A stretch of 15,922 nucleotides of DNA. Origin: Planctomycetota bacterium (GTDB taxonomy: Bacteria > Planctomycetota > GCA-002687715 > DRQF01). Position 1 is the stretch's first letter. Each line of letters opens with the position of its first letter. Below are positions 5,660 to 13,900 of the stretch, in pieces. The notes beneath the pieces were generated by a model that was given only the letters and a program-made list of their open reading frames with translations, did no database searches and was not told the origin of the DNA. The stretch spans positions 1 through 15,922 of the forward strand of contig WFTN01000074.1 in the NCBI GenBank assembly GCA_015485455.1. The letters run 5' to 3'. The position numbers were made by a program, and so were the translations under genes.

Positions 5660-7195
5660 CTATTGTCGCCGCGGTTTCCTGGAGCGTTCTTCCATTCTGC
5701 GATGAGGGCCTCGCCTCGTCGCCCCGTGAGCCCAAGGCATGCGAAGTTGCTTTTCATTGAGGAAAATCACCTTTTTGGACCCGGACCACGTGACCCAACC
5801 TTCGGGCAAAGCAATCTTCCCCAGACGCAATTGGCCTTCCGCTTGCTCATTGAGAAGTTTGGGAAACTTCTGAAACAAGAAGTCGACCTGATCTTTCGTC
5901 TTCATGTCTCGCAGCTTCTTGCGCTCTGGGCCCTTGAGTTTTGCTCGGAGCTGGTAGGAAGAAGGAACAACACTGCGAAACCACTGAACTGCTTCCATTT
6001 GTTCAACCAGACTCTCGGCAGCCTCTTCGCTTAAGGATAGTTTCTCCTTCAGCACTTTCTTGGCCACGGTGGGCATACTGGCATGAATCCGATAACGATC
6101 TCGGCGATTCAGTCCTTTGAGCTGATCATCGATTCGACTCTTGAGCTTTCGCAGTTTCTCTTGGCGGTCCCAGTTCTCTTGAGGAAACTTTTTCTTGAGA
6201 AATTGAAGGCGTTCCTTGGCGTTCATCATCGCCAATTGCTGCCTTTCCTCCGGGCTCATTTGCTCCATCAAACGCCTAGAGGGACGTAAGCCTCGACTTC
6301 CTTGAGGAAGATAGACCCGCATGAGGTCCCGCAACAAACGGCGCCGATCACTGGCTTTCATTTTGGCCCAATTGGCAGCAGCGGTCTCGCTCAAGATCCC
6401 CATCTTTGCCAAGCTCTCGATGCCCTTCCCCGAACGCAAAGCACGAAACAGCTTCGTCCGATCTTCGCCACCGAGTTTTCTCAGTTTCGCCAGCTCTGTG
6501 CGATCCAAATGACGGAGGAGTCGAAAACGTCTCACTGTTCGGTCACGCCAGAATTGGCTCGAAGAGAGTTTTTCGAGACGGGCCTTTTCCTCTTTGCTTA
6601 GCTCCTCGCCATGCATGGCAAAGAACACCAGCCGATTCAGACGCCCAGATTCTTTGAGTTGTTGATCAGAAGAGAGACCCCGCAAGCGATCAGCTTCTTC
6701 GGTTTGGATGAGCTGATGTTTCTCCGCTGCTCGAATGGCCCGCTCAAGAGTGGCTTCAATCTTCAGCTCAGCAATGCGCCGATCACGAGCCTCTGGCTCG
6801 AGCGACAGCAATTCCCTTGCCACTTCCTTTGATTGCCTTTTGATGAAACGTTGAGCCGCCTGCAATTGATCTTGTTTCCAGCGAGCGGCCACTTCCTTCA
6901 CTTGCACTGAAATTGGTTTGCTGCGCAATAACTTCAGCTCATCAGGGCTCAAGCGCCTTGCCACGAGGCGCGCCATCCCTTCAAATCGCACCAACATGGC
7001 CTGCTTGAGCTTTTCACCCAGACTGCGTTTCAGCTCTGCCACCACTTCCGAAACGAAGGCGCGCCTCGCTTCATGATCTTGCTCCGTCATATAACGGGGT
7101 GCTCGATGCATTCGCTGAGCAGGAGTCACAACGGCAGATGCCATGAGCAGAATAAAACCATAGGTGAAAATAAGGGCGAAAGTTCTCATGGTCAT
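5660..7195 (-). CDS. Exported basic helical-repeat protein of the sigma module (DUF3106-like)
   Basis: The product has 511 residues from the ATG at 7195, whose A overlaps the preceding stop (TGATG), implying translational coupling. An alternative ATG lies two codons on, at 7189. A signal peptide covers residues 1-26 (FALIFTYGFILLMASAVVTPA). The mature part is almost entirely charged helix, very rich in Arg, Lys, Glu and Leu, with no cysteine. A motif recurs: LSPDELKLL (82), LSKEEKARL (199), LDRTELAKL (230), MSPEERQQLAMM (313) and LKGPERKKLRDM (420). The last two are followed by similar FLKKKFP and FLFQKFP ends. This style recalls DUF3106 and LTxxQ (Spy/CpxP-like) envelope proteins. The termini carry His and Met residues (MHRAP, HGATRRGPHRRM). 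It is probably a periplasmic sensor, chaperone or target of the sigma pathway. The exact family is uncertain. Confidence 0.82.
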   Translation of the reverse strand: MTMRTFALIFTYGFILLMASAVVTPAQRMHRAPRYMTEQDHEARRAFVSEVVAELKRSLGEKLKQAMLVRFEGMARLVARRLSPDELKLLRSKPISVQVKEVAARWKQDQLQAAQRFIKRQSKEVARELLSLEPEARDRRIAELKIEATLERAIRAAEKHQLIQTEEADRLRGLSSDQQLKESGRLNRLVFFAMHGEELSKEEKARLEKLSSSQFWRDRTVRRFRLLRHLDRTELAKLRKLGGEDRTKLFRALRSGKGIESLAKMGILSETAAANWAKMKASDRRRLLRDLMRVYLPQGSRGLRPSRRLMEQMSPEERQQLAMMNAKERLQFLKKKFPQENWDRQEKLRKLKSRIDDQLKGLNRRDRYRIHASMPTVAKKVLKEKLSLSEEAAESLVEQMEAVQWFRSVVPSSYQLRAKLKGPERKKLRDMKTKDQVDFLFQKFPKLLNEQAEGQLRLGKIALPEGWVTWSGSKKVIFLNEKQLRMPWAHGATRRGPHRRMEERSRKPRRQ

Positions 7196-7608
7196 CAGCC
7201 ACCAAACCAATCAGCTTGGACAATTTCAGTTTCGTTCGCTTCCAACACCAAGACATCTGCGTCGCTCAGGCCACCGAGCAATTCCATGACTCCTTGGTAC
7301 TCCACAACATCATTGCCAGCGGGAGTTGTTCCCCGGTTCTGATCGGCACTTCTCCAAAAAGCGATTGTCAGAGCCACAAGCAAAACAGCAGCCGCTGCTT
7401 GAACCCAACCCAGCCGATAGAAAGGCAAAACCGGAGAGGCTTTGGCCCCGGCGCCGTTCTTAACTTTTGTCAGCAAAGCGGAGCTGGGCTCCACGTCATC
7501 CAAGACACCCATGAGTTGCCACAGAGCTTCATCTTCTGGGTCGAACTTTGATCCCATGTCATCATCGGGACCGAATCGTGATTGTTGTTGATCAAATTTG
7601 TTGTTCAT
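7195..7608 (-). CDS. Single-pass membrane protein, probable anti-sigma or sigma-module anchor
   Basis: The product has 137 residues. An acidic, soluble N-terminus (residues 1-66, with DPEDEALWQLMGVLDDVEPS) precedes one membrane span at about 68-85 (WVQAAAAVLLVALTIAFW). An acidic C-terminal tail (MELLGGLSDADVLVLEANE) ends in DWFGG. The positive-inside rule and the gene order fit a cytoplasmic N-terminus holding the sigma factor and a periplasmic tail meeting the next gene's product. The zinc anti-sigma motif (HxxxCxxC) is absent; there is no cysteine or histidine at all. Related layouts in proteobacteria place a small membrane protein (DUF3619 type) between an ECF sigma factor and a DUF3106 protein. 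The gene starts 11 bases after the sigma stop and shares one base with the next start, so the three genes form one operon. The anti-sigma role is an inference. Confidence 0.78.
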   Translation of the reverse strand: MNNKFDQQQSRFGPDDDMGSKFDPEDEALWQLMGVLDDVEPSSALLTKVKNGAGAKASPVLPFYRLGWVQAAAAVLLVALTIAFWRSADQNRGTTPAGNDVVEYQGVMELLGGLSDADVLVLEANETEIVQADWFGG

Positions 7609-7619
7609 TTTCTGATCTC

Positions 7620-8249
7620 TTATTCTGTTCCGCGATCTACGGCCATCCCCTGAGGGTACCAGGCTTCGATGTCGTGGCTGAGTCGATCTTTGAGTCCGTC
7701 TTTCGCTCGATTGAGAAGCGACTTCACGGCCATCAACGAGAGCTCTAAACTTGTAGCGATTTCGGCATAAGACAAACCTTCATAGCGACGGAGCAAAATG
7801 GCCACCCGCTGCTTTTCGGGTAGATCGGCGATAGCTTCTCTCACTCTCTCCTTGAGTTCTTCCACTTCCATAGCCACCTCTGGCTCCTCCACGCGCACAT
7901 CGATTTCATTGTTGCTGCGAGGTCCCATGTCATCGTCGCTTTGGCTCAAAGACAAGTGGTTTCTGTGCTTTTCCCAACGCTTGCGGTTCAAACATATATT
8001 GGTGGCAATCGTCAAAATCCAAGTCTTGAATCGAGCCTTCGGTTCGTAGTTGGGGGCAGCTTTGATGACACGCATGAATACATCCTGGGCCAAGTCTTCG
8101 CCAGTGCTTCTGCATCCAACGTAGCGATACATGAAGTTCACTAGCATCGATGCATGACGATCAACAAGCGCGGCAAATGCCCCGTCGTCTCCGTCCCGGA
8201 CCCGCAGCATGAGCTGAACGTCCTTGTCATCGAGATATTTGTCTTGCAT
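7620..8249 (-). CDS. ECF-type RNA polymerase sigma factor (sigma-70 family, RpoE-like)
   Basis: The product has 209 residues, a normal ECF length. Region 2 spans about 24-95, with the core-binding helix EDLAQDVFMRV (51-61) and the -10 recognition part FKTWILTIATNICLNRKR (74-91). An acidic linker (about 100-130) leads to region 4 (about 134-188), a helix-turn-helix with LPEKQRVAILLRRYEGLSY and EIATSLELSLMAVKSLLNRA, which reads the -35. No extra sensor domain is present. It would direct polymerase to a small regulon, probably including its own operon. The ATG at 8249 has only a weak upstream GTGAG. The long upstream leader contains several inverted repeats. It is the first gene of the three-gene envelope-stress-like module. 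Confidence 0.95.
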   Translation of the reverse strand: MQDKYLDDKDVQLMLRVRDGDDGAFAALVDRHASMLVNFMYRYVGCRSTGEDLAQDVFMRVIKAAPNYEPKARFKTWILTIATNICLNRKRWEKHRNHLSLSQSDDDMGPRSNNEIDVRVEEPEVAMEVEELKERVREAIADLPEKQRVAILLRRYEGLSYAEIATSLELSLMAVKSLLNRAKDGLKDRLSHDIEAWYPQGMAVDRGTE

Positions 8250-8471
8250 GACTCACAACACCAAGCTTAAAGGCGAAGAATACCTCCTGATTGGAGGCCA
8301 GAGTGGCCATTCAACGCCACTCATCCGGCTCATTTTGGAGAAGCCAAGGGGAATGACAGCCAAAACCCCTTGGACTCGTCCATGGATCGCTATTTCGACT
8401 CGGCCAGCGATTACCCATGCAACAGTCTAACCCCAAGCAAAGGTGACTGTTCCGCAAAAAATGCTGTGATT
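8250..8471 (-). promoter_or_regulatory. Long structured leader of the ECF sigma operon
   Basis: This 222-bp gap holds no credible gene. It contains four perfect inverted repeats: CCAAGGGG/CCCCTTGG (8344-8351, 8366-8373), GAGTGGC/GCCACTC (8301-8307, 8316-8322), GGCCA/TGGCC (8296-8300, 8304-8308) and CCTCC/GGAGG (8283-8287, 8293-8297). The third overlaps both the second and the fourth, so alternative folds compete. On the minus strand the last hairpin holds AGGAGG without a start codon at normal distance. A possible ECF-type promoter lies upstream: GGAACA (8453-8448), 17 bases, TTAGAC (8430-8425). The tail of the upstream gene's transcript may also enter here, since no clear terminator separates them. 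Confidence 0.45.
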
Positions 8472-9608
8472 TTAGCTGTTTGAGTCCAGGATGGTGAGGA
8501 TGAGGAGGAGTCGGAAAGTCACGTCAGTAAACTTCTTATGCTTCCCGCGCCAGTTGTCCTCCAATGGGAAGTAAGAGTAATCGAGACGGTGACCAGCTTT
8601 TTCAACGAATTCTTCGGCGCGCACCACACCTTCTTCGTCTTGCAAGCCAATCAACCATTCCAGAAGAGCCTTGGCCTTAGGTATGTCTTCAAGAACGCCG
8701 GCCCGAGCCAAGAACTCAAGCTCCTGAAGCAAGCGACCCACAAGCTTCTTCTCTTCGTAGTCCTTTTGCTCAAGATTACGAATGGTGAATTCCATGTAAC
8801 GGTCAAAAACCTTGCCACCCACTTCCAACACCTCGACTTCTGGGTGAGGGTGGGTAAACATGTACTGAACGACTCGCCCCAAAATCTCTTGGGCTCGTTG
8901 GTCAGAGCGCAAGGACGGACTATGGCCGAAGAGGATGAACAGCCACTGTTCTGGACGGATGGCGTCGGGGGAGATGACCGCACAGACTTCGTCTGCTGGT
9001 CCATCTTCGGTCTCAATCACACGGGTGAGTTCACCGGTGTAGATTTTCTTGTGGATATCACCCTGATAGAAAGCATCCAGCTCATCTAGAAGTTCTGCCG
9101 TCTTTCGTTTGACACCAATGTCGTCGTGAAAATGAGAGCGCGACAACAAGGCAAGAGCATGGTGAGACAGCATCTTGCGTAAATAAGACTCAACCCCTGG
9201 ATCGCCGCCGCAGTAGCCCTTGAGCTCGCAAAGATCAACACCTGGGTCTTGCCAAAGCAGGCCTTGCAAAAGCTCTGAGGTGCGCCAAACGATGGGATGA
9301 TCCGTGCCCCAACCGTACTCAATGAGAGATCGATATTGATACAAGGTCCCAGGCCCGCGACCACGACTCACGTTCAGTGTCTCGAAGCCCGCAAGGGAAG
9401 TGAACCAAGTGCCATCGTCGCTTTGGGTGGTGGATGTAGAATAGGGGGGCTTGTAGTTATAGGACTCATTCCTGGTGGCCATGACATCCACGTCATCGGC
9501 TGGAAGGTTCTGGATTTCAGTCTGAATTCGGTAGCGAATCGGCGGACATGCCTTTTCCATCAACCATGGAATCGGATCTGCTTTTTGCCGTTTCAACCAA
9601 CTACCCAT
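8472..9608 (-). CDS. Hypothetical helical protein, possibly alpha/alpha-toroid (prenyltransferase-like) fold
   Basis: The product has 378 residues from the ATG at 9608. The frame stays open to 9806, but that extension overlaps the signal peptidase gene and does not look like protein; AAGGA at 9618-9622, nine bases before the ATG, supports the shorter form. The N-terminus DPIPWLMEKACPPIRYRIQT (11-30) and the C-terminus with FTDVTFRLLLIL (360-371) resemble uncharacterised proteins with squalene-cyclase/prenyltransferase-like helical barrels. The middle is mostly amphipathic helix with a Cys-containing loop (LCELKGYCGG) and several His residues. There is no signal peptide or membrane span, so it is likely cytoplasmic. 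No catalytic motif is clear. It lies 25 bases after the signal peptidase stop and is probably the last gene of the kinase operon. The fold assignment is tentative. Confidence 0.72.
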   Translation of the reverse strand: MGSWLKRQKADPIPWLMEKACPPIRYRIQTEIQNLPADDVDVMATRNESYNYKPPYSTSTTQSDDGTWFTSLAGFETLNVSRGRGPGTLYQYRSLIEYGWGTDHPIVWRTSELLQGLLWQDPGVDLCELKGYCGGDPGVESYLRKMLSHHALALLSRSHFHDDIGVKRKTAELLDELDAFYQGDIHKKIYTGELTRVIETEDGPADEVCAVISPDAIRPEQWLFILFGHSPSLRSDQRAQEILGRVVQYMFTHPHPEVEVLEVGGKVFDRYMEFTIRNLEQKDYEEKKLVGRLLQELEFLARAGVLEDIPKAKALLEWLIGLQDEEGVVRAEEFVEKAGHRLDYSYFPLEDNWRGKHKKFTDVTFRLLLILTILDSNS

Positions 9609-9633
9609 AGAAATCCGTCCTTCGTCCCTGACT

Positions 9634-10854
9634 TCAGGGGAGTTTGCGAATCCGGCTCCAAGGCCACACCACCAAGATGGGACGACCTTCAACTTGAAAT
9701 GGCGCTGTTGTAGGCCATTGCCGACTGTCACGACTCTGAGGACTGTTATCACCCAACAAGTAATACTTGTCTGGGGGCACTTGCGCCTCATTTGATGGCC
9801 CCACAAGATCTTGGGCCTCCATCTGGTCGATGGTCAAAGTGTAGTGGATGTCCCGGTCGATGTCAAGATGAGACAGAATGACGGAACCACCTTCGCACAA
9901 AAGCTTTAGATAGCTTTTGCCCGGTTTCAGAATGGGCTGCCGAGAGCCCTGGAACAACAGCTCGAAGTCGTCTGATGGCCTGGGACGCATCAAGAGCGCC
10001 TGCACATCATCCACCCATACCAGACGCAAAGAGGCATGGTCCAGTCGACCGATTGTCTTGTCAAAACTCGGTTTTCCGTCCTCTGAGAGCACAATCTTGA
10101 GCCCCGTTGCTGTGGTGGTCAACGCCAGGGACGCCGCTGGCTTTTCCTCCGAGCCACAAAAGTGCTCCAACAGAAAACGGGTTCCTTTCGGAATTTGAAG
10201 GGCATCATAGAGCCCAAATGAAATCACCAAATCCCGGACGATGTTCTTACCTCGGGCAAGGGTCCCCGTCGCTGTTTTGTGGTTGTCGACAATGTTGCCC
10301 TCAGGAATCCGGACCTGACATTGCTCTTTTCCAGGCTCAAGTTTGAGAAATCCCCCTTCATCCGCCACAGAACAAGCGCCCTCGATAGGCACCAGGGCAA
10401 GGGGAAGTCCCTGGGTGGTCTCCCATCCTGATCCAGACAAGCGGCTATGCATGTGTTCAATGTCCATAAAAGGCACGCTCGTCATCAGGATTTGGTCAAG
10501 ATTCCGCTTGAGAAACCACTCTTGATCGAGACCAAGGGAACGAACACGCAAGTCGCCGTCCACCACGTTCGGCAGGTCTCCAGGTAGAGCCACCACCCGC
10601 TTCACGACATGCTCACCTGGACGCTCTGGGTCTTCGATCACCATGATGTCGTAGATTTCTGGATCGCGATCAATCCAACTTCGAAGAGACACCACCCATT
10701 CCCGAGAGACACCATCATTGAAGGTCGGCCACATGCTTGGGCCCTCAACGACATGCAGCTGGAAAAATAGCTGAGGGATGAATACCAAGAGCACGACAAG
10801 AACCCCCCGTCGAACCCCCGGGCGTTTGAAGAATTTAGCGTAGTGGTGTGACAT
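9634..10854 (-). CDS. lepB: Signal peptidase I with a large beta-rich insertion
   Basis: The product has 406 residues and should cleave signal peptides from exported proteins at the outer face of the inner membrane. It has one N-terminal membrane span (about 17-33), then the nucleophile motif EGPSMWPT (Ser40), the general-base motif HVVKRVVALPGD (Lys85), and the C-terminal box YYLLGDNSPQSRDSRQW (364-380). All family S26 catalytic residues are present. Between the conserved boxes, residues about 104-358 form an extra section of roughly 250 residues, strand-rich and ending in DIDRDIHYTLTI. It looks like a concanavalin-type beta-sandwich, as I recall for planctomycete-like signal peptidases. The gene begins 56 bases after the kinase stop, without an obvious Shine-Dalgarno, and is probably co-transcribed with it. 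Confidence 0.92.
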   Translation of the reverse strand: MSHHYAKFFKRPGVRRGVLVVLLVFIPQLFFQLHVVEGPSMWPTFNDGVSREWVVSLRSWIDRDPEIYDIMVIEDPERPGEHVVKRVVALPGDLPNVVDGDLRVRSLGLDQEWFLKRNLDQILMTSVPFMDIEHMHSRLSGSGWETTQGLPLALVPIEGACSVADEGGFLKLEPGKEQCQVRIPEGNIVDNHKTATGTLARGKNIVRDLVISFGLYDALQIPKGTRFLLEHFCGSEEKPAASLALTTTATGLKIVLSEDGKPSFDKTIGRLDHASLRLVWVDDVQALLMRPRPSDDFELLFQGSRQPILKPGKSYLKLLCEGGSVILSHLDIDRDIHYTLTIDQMEAQDLVGPSNEAQVPPDKYYLLGDNSPQSRDSRQWPTTAPFQVEGRPILVVWPWSRIRKLP

Positions 10855-10910
10855 GTCTGAAAGACAGAATACGCCTTTCGCCCAGATTAGTCACGGAGGC
10901 TTCCCCTGAT

Positions 10911-13900
10911 TTATTGGAGATTCTTAGTCAAATTGGGCGAACTCTTCAGTACGAGAATCTCATGAACCAAGACCAAAAGATCTCTTGGGGATATGGAGGG
11001 AAGCACGGCCCCCGTTGCTGGCAGGCTCTCGGCCTTGGAAAGGGTGGACAAATGGAGAGTCTGCAGACCTTGGTGACGTTTCTTAATGGAATCAGAGAGC
11101 TTCCCCGCACCGACCTGAGGCATTTCTCCACCGACGATCAAAAGATCAAGGTGGCGGCAGTCCATGGCGACAATCATGGCCTCTAAGGGACGCATGGTCG
11201 CACGTACGTGATAACCGTGAGCATCCAAGCTCTTCCGCATCTGAATCAACCATTGTTCATCACTTTGGCAGATAATGATGTTGCCAGATCCCTTCAGCTC
11301 GTCATGGATCTCTATGTCGTCCAAGTCTTGCTTCCCGCCCACCAATGGCAACAAGACTCTGAAAGTCGTGCCCACACCCTCATCGCTGTCCACCGTGATC
11401 AAACCCTTTGATTGAAGAACGATACCCTGAACCGACGCCAGCCCCAGCCCTGTTCCATGAGATTCGTTCTTGGTGGTATAGAACGGTTCAAAAATACGAG
11501 GCAAGACATCCCTTGGGATCCCTCGTCCGGTGTCCGTGACCGCAATCTCCAACCAAGATTGTGACGAGCCCCTTTCACCTTCGACGGCTTGCTGCGCGAC
11601 CCTTGTGGCAACAACAATGGTGCCCCCATTGGGCATGGCATCGCGGGCATTGAGAATCAGATTCATGACCACCTGTTCAATCTGCGTGCGGTCAGCATCG
11701 ATCATCTTCCCCTTGGCATTCAAGTCAGTCGAAAGACGGACATCATCGGGGAGCAAGCGCTGAAGCATGGCTTTGAGCTCGCCAATCACTTCATCTACTT
11801 CAAAAACCATCGGCAGCAAGACCTGTTGCCGACTGAACGCTAAGAGTTGGCGAACAAGTGATGCCCCCCGGGCTGCACAATCCTCAAGCATTTCGACATG
11901 CTCAGTCAGCTGGCTGTCGTACATGACTTGCGGGGCACGCCCCAATAATTCGGCACTCCCGAGAATCGCCGTTAGGACGTTATTGAAGTCATGAGCAATA
12001 CCGTTTGCCAAGCGACCAACAGATTCTAATCGCCTTGTCTCTCGCAATCCCTCCGCGATGCGAGCATGCTCTTCGTTTTTTCGCTGAACTGCCCGAAGCC
12101 GTATATTGAAGAACCCCCAAACGAGAGCAGCGATCAAACCGACAACCAAAACGCGGAACCACGTCGTTTGATAGTAAAAAGGCAATACCCGCAATGTAAC
12201 CTTGGCTGGCTCTGCACTCCGCAAACCAGACCCATTCACCGCCACGACTTCGAAAGTGTAGCTCCCTGGAGCCAGGTCGCTGAAATAGGCTGATCGCCGA
12301 ACATCGGCACCCACCCATTCGTCAACATGCCCAATCAAGCGAAAAAGAAAAGTGACCCGCGAACTCAAGCCGGCCGTTGTTCCGGTGAAACCAAACTCAA
12401 TATCTCGCCGGCCTGGTTCAATCACGACTTCTTTGTTTGAGATTGCCAAGATGTCTCGATCAACAGTGATCGTTTCAACAAAAACACGGGGACGTATTAG
12501 GTCTGGTTTTGCCCCATTTGCATTCAAGACAGTCACACCGGACATGGTCGGCAACCAGATTCTTCCCTGGGGCCCTCGTATGATTCCCGGGCCATTGCAT
12601 TCTCCAGTTTCATAAAGGCGCATAAGAACGCGGCGGGCATCTCCTGAAGCAATTTCGTTGAGATTCGAAATGGACAATTCGAATGCCCCAGAATTGCTAT
12701 TGACCCATAAAACATCATCTTCGACTAATAGCCCGCCCAGGCACAATTCTTTCATTCCCTCATTAGGACCATAGAAAAAGAAAGTACCATCACGGAACCG
12801 GATCAAGCCCCGGCCGTAGGTGGCGATCCAAATGTCACCATTCTTGTCTCTAACCATGTCACGGCATGGCCCACCAGAATCCTTCATTATCGGATAGGTG
12901 GTGACATAACCATCCATCACATGTCCGATGCCATTGGCATACAGGAACCAGATTTTTTGGCTCACATCAGCTTCAATTCTCTTGACTCTTATTTGGCCCG
13001 TGTTGGCAACGGGAACATGGAACGTTTGGCCTTCGCCAAAGCAAACCACCGCGTTTTTGATACCAGTCCAGAGCCGTCCTTGATCGTCACGAGTAAGGCC
13101 ACTGGGGATCTCAGGCAAAGGCGTGCTCGCCACAACCTGCTCGTCCCGAACGCGCTTGATGGCACTTCCATTCCACAAGAAAATTGAACCATCTGCGGTC
13201 GACCCCACAAGGACAGAATGGCGAACAACTTCGCCATCCTCCCGAACTTGCACTGGGGTGAATTCTCGCCCAGTCCAATTGAGGAGGATCGCACCATCTG
13301 CGGTCACCCATGGCCCCTTAATTCCGGTGGTAATTTTCTTTGCCGATCGCGGCGCCCTATTGCCATAGGCCAATCCCAGCTTCTGGAATGGAACCGCCCG
13401 GGCGCGAATAAGACCGTTTTCATTGGTGCCTATCCATATGTTCTTGGCGACATCACAGTGGAGAGATCGATTTCTCACTCTGCGCTGAAGAATCCGACGA
13501 GGCATCCCGATGACAGGGACACCGCCCCTTGGAGGGATCAATGGAAGGGTAAACAAATCAAGAGCATCATCGGAAGCAATAGCAAACTCGCCGCCATCAA
13601 AAAACACCACCGCCCGAGGCTCATAGCCGAAAGAATGAGATCGTTTGACCAAAGCCCCATGGTCCAAGGTCGCGATCGTCTTCGGACCAAAAGCCCAAAG
13701 CTTGCCATTGACATCAAACTGGATGATCCGCAGATGGTCTTTCGACAAATAACGAACCGTTCTTGATTTGGCGGACAATCGTGCGAGACCCCGTTCGCTC
13801 GCTTCCCAACATTGCCCTTGGTCGTCCAATTTGAGGTCAAGCACGGGCCAACGGTGACCTGAAACAAGGCGCCCTTCTTGCAAAGAGAAAAGCCCGCTTG

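Noticed and set aside
7196..7210. Upstream start at 7210 for the helical-repeat protein
   Set aside because: It would add MVWWL ahead of the signal peptide and deepen the overlap; the TGATG junction at 7195-7197 gives a standard coupled start.
8538..9089. 183-codon plus-strand frame opposite the helical-barrel gene
   Set aside because: No motif or ribosome binding site; the minus frame has coherent amphipathic helices and fits the operon.
9609..9806. Longer version of the helical-barrel protein beginning at 9806
   Set aside because: The extra 66 residues overlap the signal peptidase's conserved C-terminal box in another frame and show no protein-like pattern; the ATG at 9608 has a ribosome binding site and a conserved-looking N-terminus.
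13218..13766. 182-codon plus-strand frame inside the kinase gene
   Set aside because: It lies opposite clear propeller repeats and has no independent support.
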